Position numbers and translations under genes: made by a program
From: Archangium sp.
GTDB lineage: Bacteria; Myxococcota; Myxococcia; Myxococcales; Myxococcaceae
NCBI GenBank assembly: GCA_016793525.1
Contig: JAEUJT010000219.1
Coordinates: forward strand, 1 to 18,366
Reading direction: 5' to 3'
DNA length: 18,366 nucleotides
Shown: positions 6,736-14,414 of the stretch, one piece after another
Layout of the letters: the number at the start of each line of letters is the position of its first letter
Position numbering within the stretch: position 1 is the stretch's first letter
Notes under the pieces: generated by a model
The model's database searches: none
What the model was told of the DNA's origin: nothing
Seen by the model: the letters and a program-made list of their open reading frames with translations, nothing else

Positions 6736-8138
6736 CACCGCCCGGCGATGACGCCTTCGTCGATCAGCTGCGCGATGATCCGCGCGGTGTCGAGGCGCGA
6801 CATGCCCGAGACGGCGAAGAGATCGTCGAATGACACCGTGCCGTCGATCTGCGCCAGCACGAAGCCCGCGCGGTGATCGAGGTTGAGCCAGATGATCTCG
6901 TCGTCTTTCAGCAACACCCGGGGAATCGCCGCCAGGTTGCCCAGCTTCGATTCGAACATCGCCAGCAGCGTCTTCTCGCTCTTCGCCCGCATCGCCTCGA
7001 CATCAGGGTCTTCAGGGGCGATGGCCTGGGCCTTGAGAATCAGCTCCATCGCGCCGGAGTGATCGTCGAGGTCGAGCAGATCTCTCGCGCCGCGGAGCAA
7101 CGCCTTCACCTCGCCGCGCGGGCCCACCGACGACGGGCTGCTCAGCACCGGCTTGTTGGTCTCGATCAGCTCGAGCGCCCGGGCCTCGCCCAGCAGCGCG
7201 TTGAGCTTGATGCCTGGGTTCGACTTCGCGTCCCACGCCGACTCCGCGTGCGGCGCCAGCGCCGGTGACGCCCGAGGCTCAGGAGCGGGCGCGTCTGACG
7301 GCCAGGGCGCCGCTTCGCCGGGGATCTTGGTGGCGTCGACCGAAGTGGTCGCGGTGCTGCCCCAGTCCCACGCCGAGCTGTCGTGTTGCGGCGGTGCCGT
7401 CGAGAGCTCGCTCACGGGAGGCTCTTCGTCGACAGTGGTCTCCGCGTCTTTGGCCGACGCCGACGCCGAGGCCTCGAGCACCACCTCGAGCGCCGGGTCG
7501 GGCGCGGGCGGCGGCACCGGAGGCTGAAACGCCGGTACCTGCGAGGTGGTCGCCCGCGCCGCGGCTTCGGCCAGGGTGCCCTGCTCGAACTGCGACGGCG
7601 TCGAGCGCGGAACGTAGGCCGACACTTGCGACGTCACCGCGCTGTGCGCCTCATCGGCCCCCGCGAAGATCGGCGGCGTGGAGCGGATGGGCTCGGGCGC
7701 GTCTGCGTCGTTGTCGCCGATCACGATGGTCAGACCGCTCGGCCGCGATTCAGGTACCGCCGCGCGATCAGACATCGGCGTCGAGCCCGTCATCGCGCCC
7801 CAATCGACCGGCTCGGGCTGAGGCTCTTCGCCGAACCGCGACGTCGACTCGCCCGGCGCTTCGCCGTCGGGGTCCGTAACGTCGCCCGCCGCCTGCCGGC
7901 CCCAGTCACCCTCCACCGGAGGCACCTGCGGTACGCCGCCCACCTCGAAGGGGTTCGCGCCGGCCCCTGGCGCCGTCGGCGAAGGCTCGGCCGGAGCGTC
8001 GACCAGCCGCTGCGCTTGCTCGTTGGTGGGGTCGAGCTTCAGGGCGCGCTGGAAGAGCTTCCGCGCACCCTCGAGGTCACCTGACAGCTTCAGCCAGATG
8101 CCTGCATCGACCAGCTGCGCGGCGCGCTCCTTCGACAT
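6735..8138 (-). CDS. TPR / intrinsically disordered protein with conserved C-terminal domain
   Basis: The 467-residue protein has three parts. Residues 5-45 form a TPR hairpin (LSGDLEGARKLFQRALKLDP). Residues 48-310 are Pro/Ala/Ser/Asp-rich and probably disordered, with recurring tryptophan motifs GDWG (77), VDWG (111), WDWG (257) and AWDA (301), plus a near-duplicated TSQVSAYVP/TSQVPAFQP pair (169 and 198). Residues 341-390 form a second TPR-like helical pair. The last about 75 residues (IPRVLLKDDEIIWLNLDHRA onward) form a compact unit ending in a helix-turn-helix-like segment that I believe recurs in myxobacterial signalling proteins. There is no signal peptide, so it is cytoplasmic. It starts 12 bases after dnaK and overlaps the lipoprotein gene, suggesting an adaptor for the adjacent Hsp70. 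That role is inferred. Confidence 0.85.
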   Translation of the reverse strand: MSKERAAQLVDAGIWLKLSGDLEGARKLFQRALKLDPTNEQAQRLVDAPAEPSPTAPGAGANPFEVGGVPQVPPVEGDWGRQAAGDVTDPDGEAPGESTSRFGEEPQPEPVDWGAMTGSTPMSDRAAVPESRPSGLTIVIGDNDADAPEPIRSTPPIFAGADEAHSAVTSQVSAYVPRSTPSQFEQGTLAEAAARATTSQVPAFQPPVPPPAPDPALEVVLEASASASAKDAETTVDEEPPVSELSTAPPQHDSSAWDWGSTATTSVDATKIPGEAAPWPSDAPAPEPRASPALAPHAESAWDAKSNPGIKLNALLGEARALELIETNKPVLSSPSSVGPRGEVKALLRGARDLLDLDDHSGAMELILKAQAIAPEDPDVEAMRAKSEKTLLAMFESKLGNLAAIPRVLLKDDEIIWLNLDHRAGFVLAQIDGTVSFDDLFAVSGMSRLDTARIIAQLIDEGVIAGR

Positions 8139-8150
8139 CGGCTCGCTTTC

Positions 8151-9986
8151 TTACCCAATGCGCTGCAGCACGCCCTTGAAGAGCGTCAGGGTTTTGCCGA
8201 GCGCGTCGACGCTCTGCGTTACGTCTTTCAAGCTCTCAGAGGCCAGGGCCTTCTGCGCCACGATCAGGGCTTGGGAGGCCTTGCCCACCACGTCGCTCGC
8301 GAAGTCAGACCCCGCCGCCGCCTTCTGAATCTGCGGGATCAGCGACTCGACCTCGGTCATCAACGTGCGCAGCTCTTCGCGCTGCTTGGTCAGCTGCTCG
8401 TCGGACTTCGCGGCGATCAGCGCGTCGTTCTGCTCGTCGAGGATCTTCTTCAGCTCCTCTTCGGTGAGACCGCCCGACGCCGTCACCTGGATCGACTGCT
8501 GCTGGCCGGTCTCTTTGTCTTTCGCGGAGACCGACACGATGCCTTCGGAGTTGATGTCGAAGGTGACGTCGACCTCGACCGTGCCGCGCCGGTCTTGCCG
8601 CAGCCCCGTGAGAATGAACTCGCCCAGCAGCTCGTTCTGGTACGCGACGTCGTTTTCGCCCTGGAGCACCATGATCTTCACCGTCGTCTGGCCGTCTTTC
8701 GACGTGGTGAAGACCTCGGTGGTCGAGGTGGGCACGGTGGTGTTCTTGGGAATCAGCTTGCGCACGTAGCCGCCGGCGATGGCCACCCCGAGGCTCTGGG
8801 GCGTGACGTCGAGCAGCATCACGTCGCTGTTTTCGCTGGTCAGCGCGTCGGCCTGCACCGCGGCCCCCAGCGCCACCACCTCATCGGGGTGCACGCCTTT
8901 GCACGGGTCTCGGCGGAAGTAGGCCTTCACCACCTCTTGGATCTTCGGCATGCGCGTCATGCCGCCGACGAGGATCATCTCTTTCAGGTCGGTGGCCAGC
9001 ACCTTGGCCTCGCCCAGCACCTGCTCGCAGATGGTGATGCAGCGATCGCAGAGGTCTCCGGTGAGCTCCTCGAGCTTGTCGCGGGTCAGCGTCTTCTGCA
9101 GGTGGAGCGCCGAGCCGCCACCCGCCGGCGTCGAGACGAACGGCAGGTTGATCTGCGTCTCCTTCGCCGTGGAGAGCTCGATCTTCGCCTTCTCGGCCGC
9201 GTCTTTCAGCCGCTGGAGCGCCATTCGATCAGTGCGCAGGTCGACGCCGTGCTCTTTGACGAAGTCGAACACGAGCCACTCGATGATGCGGTTGTCGAAG
9301 TCTTCTCCACCCAGATACGTGTCGCCGCCGGTGGCGTTGACGTCGAACACCCCGCCGCCGACCTCGAGCACCGACACGTCGAACGTGCCGCCGCCCAGAT
9401 CGAACACCGCGATCTTGCCGGTGACCGACTTGCCAAAACCGTAGGCCAGCGCCGCCGCGGTGGGCTCGTTGAGAATGCGCAGCACCTCGAGGCCCGCGAT
9501 GCGCCCAGCGTCTTTGGTGGCCTGGCGCTGCCCGTCGTTGAAGTACGCGGGCACGGTGATGACCGCCTTCTTCACCGGCTTGCCGAAGAAGGCCTCGGCG
9601 TCGAGCTTGAGCTCGCGCAGCACCATCGCCGAGATCTCGGGCAGCGAGTATTCTTTCTCGGCCAGCGAGATTCGAATGTCATCGTGTTCGCCCGAGACCA
9701 CCTTGTACGGCAGCACGGCGGTGGCCTTCTGGGTGTTCTCGGCGGAGAATTTGCGGCCGATCAGCCGCTTCGACGCGTACACCGTGTCGGTCGGGTTGGT
9801 GATGGCTTGGCGCTTGGCGATGTGGCCGACCAGCACCTTGCCGCTCTTCGCCACCGCCACCACCGAGGGCAGCAGGTTCTGGCCGCCTCGGCCACGAATG
9901 ACCGTGGGGACACCGCTCTGAACGGTCGCCACCACGCTGTTGGTCGTGCCGAGGTCGATGCCAATGACTGGTTCGCTGTCCGCCAT
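8151..9986 (-). CDS. dnaK: DnaK/Hsp70 paralogue (accessory chaperone)
   Basis: The 611-residue protein is a full Hsp70. The nucleotide-binding domain (1-385) has [10 protein letters not shown] (8-17), [11 protein letters not shown] (173-183), [11 protein letters not shown] (195-205) and the GGMTRMP adenosine motif (341-347). The interdomain linker is VMLLD (389-393). The substrate-binding beta domain spans 394-505 and a shortened lid 506-611. Compared with E. coli DnaK, whose numbering happens to coincide in the beta domain, the arch residues Met404 and Ala429 are Ala404 and Ser429, while Val436 is kept. The acidic C-terminal tail is absent: the protein ends VLQRIG. Folding of a restricted client set is therefore more likely than the housekeeping role; grpE is not adjacent. 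Myxobacteria carry several such paralogues (SglK and StkA in Myxococcus), but I cannot say which, if either, this matches. It lies 13 bases after a J-domain gene. Confidence 0.95.
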   Translation of the reverse strand: MADSEPVIGIDLGTTNSVVATVQSGVPTVIRGRGGQNLLPSVVAVAKSGKVLVGHIAKRQAITNPTDTVYASKRLIGRKFSAENTQKATAVLPYKVVSGEHDDIRISLAEKEYSLPEISAMVLRELKLDAEAFFGKPVKKAVITVPAYFNDGQRQATKDAGRIAGLEVLRILNEPTAAALAYGFGKSVTGKIAVFDLGGGTFDVSVLEVGGGVFDVNATGGDTYLGGEDFDNRIIEWLVFDFVKEHGVDLRTDRMALQRLKDAAEKAKIELSTAKETQINLPFVSTPAGGGSALHLQKTLTRDKLEELTGDLCDRCITICEQVLGEAKVLATDLKEMILVGGMTRMPKIQEVVKAYFRRDPCKGVHPDEVVALGAAVQADALTSENSDVMLLDVTPQSLGVAIAGGYVRKLIPKNTTVPTSTTEVFTTSKDGQTTVKIMVLQGENDVAYQNELLGEFILTGLRQDRRGTVEVDVTFDINSEGIVSVSAKDKETGQQQSIQVTASGGLTEEELKKILDEQNDALIAAKSDEQLTKQREELRTLMTEVESLIPQIQKAAAGSDFASDVVGKASQALIVAQKALASESLKDVTQSVDALGKTLTLFKGVLQRIG

Positions 9987-9999
9987 GCCTCTGGAGAAC

Positions 10000-10938
10000 T
10001 TAGAACGGCCACCGGCTCTTCGCGTGTTTTTTGACTTCGGGGTGGTCGGGCGCGAGCCGCTGAGCCTCTTCGAAGTGCTTCTTGGCCAGCGCCTTCATGC
10101 CCCCCGCGACCAGCAGCCGGGCCAGCACCAGCCGGTACTCCACGTTGGTGGGCTCAGCGTCGACCGCCTTCTGCGCGTAGCCTGATGATTCCTTCGGGTC
10201 GCCCCCGCGCTTCTCGAGAATGGTGGCGATCTTGAACGCCGCCACCGCGTTTCGCGGGCTGAAGTTCACGGCCGCCTTGAAGGCGGTCAACGCGGCCTCG
10301 GTGTCGCCTTTGCCCAGCGCGTCGTTGGCGCGTTTGAGCTCGATGTCCGAGCGACCCTCTTCGTGCTTGCGGCGCACGTCGTTGAGCAGCCCCTTCACCT
10401 CGGAGTTCTGCGCGTCGTACTGCGCGGCCAAGTTGAGCTGCGTGAAGGCGTGCCCGAACTCGCCCTTCGCGATGTGCGTTTTGGCGGCGCTCACCATCTC
10501 TTGCACCTTGGAGGTCTTGGCGAGGTACGGGTGCCGGTTCAGCCGGGCGCGCCGCTCGACGTCGCGCTGCGCCTGGGCCGCCGACTTGGGCTCTGGCGTA
10601 GGCGTGCTCTTGGCCTCAAGCGCCGCCGCGGCCTCGGCCAGCTTGGGGTGTGCCTCGAGGTACTTCTTGCGCTTGTCGGCGTCGGTCAGCGTCTGGTTCG
10701 CCTCGACCAGCTTGCGGAACAGCTTGTCGAGCTTTGGCTTGAAACTGCCGAGGTTCTTCCCGAAGTACCGGTCGGGGTGGAACTTGCGGGAGAGCGCGTA
10801 GAACGCCTCCTTGACCACGTCGGGGGGCGCCCCCGCCGGCACCCCGAGAATGTGAAAGTAGTCGTTCGACGACGCCTTCACCTCGAGATCGAGGATCTCG
10901 AGCTGCCGCGTACCGTCGATGTCGATGTTGTCTTCCAC
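10000..10938 (-). CDS. J-domain (DnaJ-like) protein with C-terminal TPR repeats
   Basis: The 312-residue protein has an N-terminal extension of about 25 residues and then a J domain (26-97). The J domain runs [21 protein letters not shown] through the invariant HPD at 54-56 ([14 protein letters not shown]) to a [10 protein letters not shown] end, so it should stimulate Hsp70 ATPase activity. A charged linker (100-145) leads to TPR-like helical repeats (about 147-310, for example [20 protein letters not shown] and [20 protein letters not shown]). There is no Gly/Phe-rich region and no zinc finger, so it is a class III J protein in which the TPRs probably select the client. It starts at GTG 10938, 24 bases after the aminotransferase stop, and is followed 13 bases later by dnaK, its presumed partner. 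Confidence 0.92.
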   Translation of the reverse strand: MEDNIDIDGTRQLEILDLEVKASSNDYFHILGVPAGAPPDVVKEAFYALSRKFHPDRYFGKNLGSFKPKLDKLFRKLVEANQTLTDADKRKKYLEAHPKLAEAAAALEAKSTPTPEPKSAAQAQRDVERRARLNRHPYLAKTSKVQEMVSAAKTHIAKGEFGHAFTQLNLAAQYDAQNSEVKGLLNDVRRKHEEGRSDIELKRANDALGKGDTEAALTAFKAAVNFSPRNAVAAFKIATILEKRGGDPKESSGYAQKAVDAEPTNVEYRLVLARLLVAGGMKALAKKHFEEAQRLAPDHPEVKKHAKSRWPF

Positions 10939-10962
10939 GGGGCGGGTCTCAGAGGCTCGATG

Positions 10963-12207
10963 TCACAGCGAACGTTCGAAGAGCGCAAGCCCTTCGGTGA
11001 GCTGCTCTCGCGTGGTGATGAACGCCGGCGCGAAGCGAATGGTCTTTTCGCCCGCCAGGTTGACCAACAGCCCGTTCTGCCGGCATCGCGCCACCACGTC
11101 GGGAGCTCCGGTGTCGACCTCGATGCCGAACAGCAGCCCCTGGCCGCGAAACGCCTTCACCCGCTCGGGCTTGCGCGACTGAATGCCGCGGGCGAGCTCG
11201 TGCATCAGCGCGCCCTTCGACGCGACGTCGGCCAACATGTCTGGAGCACACGCCAGATCCCACGTGGCGCACGCCGCGGCCGCCGCCACCGGGTTCCCTC
11301 CGAAGGTCGAGCCGTGCATCCCCGAGGGGAGCGCGATGCTCGCCGCGTCGGTGCACACCATGGCGCCGATGGGGAGACCGTTGCCCAACGCCTTGGCGAG
11401 TGAAAACGCGTCGGGCGTGATGCCGTGGTGCTGGTAGCCGAAGGCCTTGCCGGTGCGGCCGACCCCGGTCTGCACCTCGTCGAGCAGGAGCAACAACCCG
11501 TGCTCGTCACACAGCGCGCGGAGGGCCTTCAAGAAGCCCTCGGGCGCGGGGCGAACGCCGCCTTCACCTTGAATGCTCTCGATGAGAATGGCCGCGGTGT
11601 TCGCGCCGACCAGCTTCTTCACCGCCTCGAGGTCACCCATCGGCGCGTAGACGAAGCCCTTGGGCAGCGGCTCGAACCCCGCCTGGTACTTCGGCTGAGC
11701 GGTCGCGGTGACAGTGGCCAACGTGCGCCCGTGGAAGCTGCCTTCAAAGGTGATGATCTCGAAGCGCTCCTTGCGGCCCTTCTCGTGCTGGTAGCGGCGG
11801 GCGAGCTTGATCAACGCCTCGTTCGCCTCCGCGCCGGAGTTGCAGAAGAACGCGCGCGCCCCGGGCAACCCGCTCGCCGCGGTGAGGCGCTCGGCCAGGC
11901 GAATCTGCGGCTCGGAGTAGAAGACGTTCGACACGTGCCAGAGCATGTCGAGCTGCGCCTTCGCGGCCTCAATCACCTTCGGGTGACAGTGCCCGAGACA
12001 ACAGGTCGCGATGCCGGCGATGAGGTCGAGGTACTGGCGCCCTTCGGCGTCGTACACGTATGCGCCCACCCCTCGCTCAAGCACCACCGGCTGCTGCTTG
12101 TAGTTCTGCAGCAGGTGCTTCTTGGCGCTGTCGATGAAGGCGTCAGACTTGGTTGGCGTTGTCACTTCAGCGACGGCCGTCACCGTCGCGCGCAGCGGAT
12201 TCATCAT
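10963..12207 (-). CDS. argD: ArgD-like acetylornithine / class-III aminotransferase
   Basis: The protein is a PLP-dependent fold-type I class-III aminotransferase of 414 residues. Landmarks are CNSGAEANE (122-130), SFHGRT (157-162), DEVQTGVGRTG (243-253) and the PLP lysine Lys272 in FSLAKALGNG. Overall motif spacing is that of acetylornithine/succinyldiaminopimelate aminotransferases, which make N-acetylornithine in arginine synthesis. Ornithine or other omega-amino aminotransferases of the same class cannot be excluded by eye. The start is one of the tandem ATGs at 12207/12204, 4 bases after the MerR-type gene; the frame is open further upstream but overlaps that gene. An N-terminal extension of about 20 residues precedes the usual family start. 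No other arginine genes are near; instead it precedes the J-domain/DnaK genes. Confidence 0.9.
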   Translation of the reverse strand: MMNPLRATVTAVAEVTTPTKSDAFIDSAKKHLLQNYKQQPVVLERGVGAYVYDAEGRQYLDLIAGIATCCLGHCHPKVIEAAKAQLDMLWHVSNVFYSEPQIRLAERLTAASGLPGARAFFCNSGAEANEALIKLARRYQHEKGRKERFEIITFEGSFHGRTLATVTATAQPKYQAGFEPLPKGFVYAPMGDLEAVKKLVGANTAAILIESIQGEGGVRPAPEGFLKALRALCDEHGLLLLLDEVQTGVGRTGKAFGYQHHGITPDAFSLAKALGNGLPIGAMVCTDAASIALPSGMHGSTFGGNPVAAAAACATWDLACAPDMLADVASKGALMHELARGIQSRKPERVKAFRGQGLLFGIEVDTGAPDVVARCRQNGLLVNLAGEKTIRFAPAFITTREQLTEGLALFERSL

Positions 12208-12211
12208 CGCG

Positions 12212-12634
12212 TCAATGTATCTGGAGACTCCGGAGGACGCCCGCGATGTCGACAGGGGCGGCCGCAATCGACGGGTCAACGTGGAGCTCGACTCCCGGCG
12301 CGAGCGAGATGCGCACCCAGGTGGTGGCGCTGGGGGCCGCCCTCGGCGCGGGTGACGCGCTCTCCTGAGGAGGCAGCTCGCCGGCCAAGACGTAGATCGT
12401 CTCGGCTGGCAGCAACGACATGATGTCTTTCAACAACGAGACCTTGTGCCCGCGCTCCACCAGAGTGGTCGCAGCCAGGAGACGAATGCGCGCCTCGTCA
12501 GAGTACGTCGCCGACGGTCCACGATTCGACGCCCGGGGAATAATCCCCAAGTGTGCGTAGCGATAGACGGTTTTTTCAGGGCAATTGGCCAATTTCGTCA
12601 AATCCGAGGTGGTCCACCGTTTGTTGTCTGCCAT
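12212..12634 (-). CDS. MerR-type helix-turn-helix regulator
   Basis: The 140-residue protein begins with a MerR-like winged helix-turn-helix (about 7-75). WTTSDLTKLANCPEKTVYRY is the recognition helix pair, HLGIIPRASNRGPSATYSDEARIRLL the wing and second helix pair. The usual long dimerisation coiled coil and metal-binding cysteines are missing. Instead there is a short Pro/Ala linker (88-104) and a small beta-like tail (VRISLAPGVELHVD, 107-120). The signal it senses is unknown. The start at ATG 12634 puts the HTH at the N terminus; the longer frame to 12685 lacks support. It leads the argD-dnaJ-dnaK-TPR-lipoprotein run and is separated from argD by 4 bases. The AT-rich gap upstream contains palindromes that could be its operator, implying autoregulation. 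That regulation is inferred. Confidence 0.82.
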   Translation of the reverse strand: MADNKRWTTSDLTKLANCPEKTVYRYAHLGIIPRASNRGPSATYSDEARIRLLAATTLVERGHKVSLLKDIMSLLPAETIYVLAGELPPQESASPAPRAAPSATTWVRISLAPGVELHVDPSIAAAPVDIAGVLRSLQIH

Positions 12635-12673
12635 TTGGGGCCAGTTACACCAAATCTGAGGCTCAAAAAAGGC

Positions 12674-12683
12674 GTCACGTGAC
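12674..12683. promoter_or_regulatory. 10-base perfect palindrome GTCACGTGAC (candidate operator)
   Basis: GTCACGTGAC is its own reverse complement and lies 40-49 bases upstream of the MerR-type start, inside the AT-rich gap. The spacing is compatible with an operator or activator site near the promoter. MerR regulators often bind dyads in their own promoter. Binding is inferred, not seen. Confidence 0.35.
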
Positions 12684-12749
12684 AAAATTTCATCAAAAAC
12701 GACGACCTCACCCCAAGTTACTTCGAGAATACAGGTGCTTTGGGCTCAA

Positions 12750-12770
12750 TCGACCACATACGCGGGTCGA
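12750..12770. repeat. inverted repeat TCGACC-N9-GGTCGA
   Basis: Six-base arms (12750-12755 and 12765-12770) are perfectly complementary around a 9-base spacer. No T-run follows on either strand, so it is a poor terminator. A second operator or a chance match remains possible. Confidence 0.3.
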
Positions 12771-12800
12771 AAACGGAGTGCTCGCCAAAAGTGAGGGTAT

Positions 12801-13451
12801 TTATCTCCGAAGGAGGGTGTAAATCGCTCCAGCGCCGCCGTCTTCGGGCTTGGCGCTCGTAAACGCGAGGACATCGCGCGAATTCGACGTCAACGCAGAC
12901 ACAACCGCATTCTTCAGCACCGCCTCGCCGCTCTCGGAGTGCAACCCGCGCCCGGTGACGATCAGCAGGCAGCGGTGGCCGGCAACACGGCTCCGCTGAA
13001 TGGCGCTCGCCAGGGCACGGAGCGCTTCGTCACGGGTCAGCCCGTGGAGATCGATCTCCACATCTCGGTGGAAGGCGCCGGCCTTGAGCTTCTTCACCAC
13101 GCGCACGTCGAAGTCGCGCCGCCAGGCTTCGATCAACTCGCCCGACGATTCCACGGTGAAGGCCCCGGTCGAGGTGACCGACTCCGCGAGCCGGGTGAGC
13201 GACTCAAGGTCGTCGTCGGCCCGCGCGACTGGTGCTTGGGCGGGCGGTGGAACACGCGCTGGCCCTCTCCGCACCGTATCCACCTCACCGACGGACTCCA
13301 CGAACAGCGCCGCATCGTCGTCGTCGGACGAACGAGACCTCTGCCGTGAAGGCGGAGGGACCGGCGCGCGTGCTGGTGCTTTCGCGGGCTCCGGCGTCGA
13401 GAGCTTCACCGCGCCGAAGGGGTTGTTGAAAGGTGCCGGCTTCTTGCTCAC
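12801..13451 (-). CDS. Smr-domain protein (stand-alone small MutS-related nuclease domain)
   Basis: The 216-residue protein has a Pro/Ser-rich, probably disordered N-terminal half, including an acidic SSDDDDAA run at 41-48, a helical middle part, and a C-terminal Smr domain (about 128-216). The Smr landmarks are DLHGLTRDEA (134-143), TGRGLHS (166-172) and GGAGAIYTLLRR (205-216). Smr domains are found at the end of MutS2 and as free proteins; several cut or nick nucleic acids, acting in recombination control or ribosome rescue. Which applies here is not visible. It starts at GTG 13451, 9 bases after the XerC-like gene stop, so the two are probably cotranscribed. The context with recombinases mildly favours a DNA role. 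Confidence 0.9.
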   Translation of the reverse strand: MSKKPAPFNNPFGAVKLSTPEPAKAPARAPVPPPSRQRSRSSDDDDAALFVESVGEVDTVRRGPARVPPPAQAPVARADDDLESLTRLAESVTSTGAFTVESSGELIEAWRRDFDVRVVKKLKAGAFHRDVEIDLHGLTRDEALRALASAIQRSRVAGHRCLLIVTGRGLHSESGEAVLKNAVVSALTSNSRDVLAFTSAKPEDGGAGAIYTLLRR

Positions 13452-13460
13452 GGAATTGGC

Positions 13461-14354
13461 TCAGGCCCGCGGGTGGGACTTGTCGTAGACGCGCTGGAGC
13501 TGCTCGAACGAGACCGCGGTGTACCGCTGGGTGGTGGAGATGCTCGAGTGACCGAGCAGCTCCTGAATGGTGCGAATGTCGACCTCGCCGCTCGCCAACA
13601 GGTGCGTCGCGAACGAGTGGCGCAGCGCGTGCGGCGACACCTCTCGGGTGATGCCGGCCTGCACCGCGTACCGGCGGAGGTGACGCTCCACACTCCGCGT
13701 GGTGAGTCGCCCGCCGCGAAAGTTGAGGAACAGCGCGGTGGGATCTTGCCGTTTGCGCGCCTTCGCCAGCAGCTCGCCGCGGCGCTTCAGCCACGCGTCG
13801 ATGGCCTCGAGCGCGACGTCGTGGAGCGGAGTCAACCGCTCCTTGTTCCCCTTCCCTAACACGTGCAGCACCTTGTTCGAGCGGTCGACGTCGGCCAGCG
13901 AGAGCCCGCACACCTCGCTCACACGAAGCCCCGCGCCGTACAGCACCTCGAGCATCGCCTGGTCTCTCAGCTGGAGCAGTCGCTCTCCGTCGGGCGCGTT
14001 CATCAGCGCCAACGCCTCGTCGACCGGCAGCGCGCGGGGCAAGGTCTTGGGGAGCTTTGGGGTCTTCACCCGCTCCAGCGGGTTGGTGTCGATGGCCTTG
14101 CGGCGGAGCAGGAATTTGAAGAACGACTTCAGCGCCGCCAAGCGCCGTGCCCGCGTGGTCACCGCGAGGTCGACCGACTGCTGGCTCAAGAACTGGCGCA
14201 CGTGGAGGTGCGAGATCTTCAACAGCTCCACGTTCTGCGTCGCGATGAACGTCTCGAAGATGGCGAGGTCGAACGCGTACGCCTTGAGCGTGTTCCCCGA
14301 CAACCCGCGGGAGACCTCGAGGTAGTTCAGGAACTCCGCCACACGCGCGTGCAC
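13461..14354 (-). CDS. xerC: tyrosine recombinase XerC-like
   Basis: With a GTG start at 14354 the protein has 297 residues, the normal Xer length. An N-terminal SAM-like core-binding domain (VAEFLNYLEVSRGLSGNTLKAY, 5-26) precedes the catalytic domain. The complete active-site set is Arg144 (GAGLRVSE), Lys168 (GKGNKE), His242 and Arg245 (PHALRHSFATHLL), His269 (LLGHSSISTTQRY) and nucleophile Tyr278. XerC and XerD together resolve chromosome dimers at dif near the replication terminus. The frame is open upstream to 14534, but that would overlap the divergent nuclease gene, and the family start fits GTG 14354 (or GTG 14342). Its paralogue lies 628 bases away on the same strand with an unrelated gene between. 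The XerC/XerD naming of the two is by resemblance. Confidence 0.9.
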   Translation of the reverse strand: MHARVAEFLNYLEVSRGLSGNTLKAYAFDLAIFETFIATQNVELLKISHLHVRQFLSQQSVDLAVTTRARRLAALKSFFKFLLRRKAIDTNPLERVKTPKLPKTLPRALPVDEALALMNAPDGERLLQLRDQAMLEVLYGAGLRVSEVCGLSLADVDRSNKVLHVLGKGNKERLTPLHDVALEAIDAWLKRRGELLAKARKRQDPTALFLNFRGGRLTTRSVERHLRRYAVQAGITREVSPHALRHSFATHLLASGEVDIRTIQELLGHSSISTTQRYTAVSFEQLQRVYDKSHPRA

Positions 14355-14414
14355 GACAAGAACGTACCGGGCTTCCCGAAGGCGCGCGAATTTCACCCGG
14401 AGTATGCTCGCGCC

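Larger units (their letters stand above)
12635..12800. promoter_or_regulatory. AT-rich intergenic region, likely promoter of the MerR-led operon
   Basis: This 166-base gap between the Smr gene (ending at 12801) and the MerR-type gene (starting at 12634) is the longest non-coding stretch on this strand and clearly richer in A/T than its surroundings, with runs such as CAAAAAAGG and GACAAAATTT. On the minus strand a weak -35/-10-like arrangement (TTTTTT, 17 bases, TAACTG) ends shortly before the MerR start, but it is far from consensus. Two inverted repeats lie inside it. I see no stem followed by a T-run that would serve as an Smr-gene terminator. Confidence 0.45.

Noticed and set aside
8271..10034. 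587-codon plus-strand open frame opposite dnaK
   Set aside because: Antisense shadow of a conserved Hsp70; no recognisable domain and biased composition.
12750..12770. Inverted repeat as an intrinsic terminator for the Smr gene
   Set aside because: The stem is only six pairs and no T-run follows on the minus strand.
14403..14408. TATGCT just upstream of the Uma2 start as a leaderless -10 box
   Set aside because: No -35-like hexamer lies at a suitable distance, and a CGGAG Shine-Dalgarno-like run overlaps the spot, so one hexamer is not enough.
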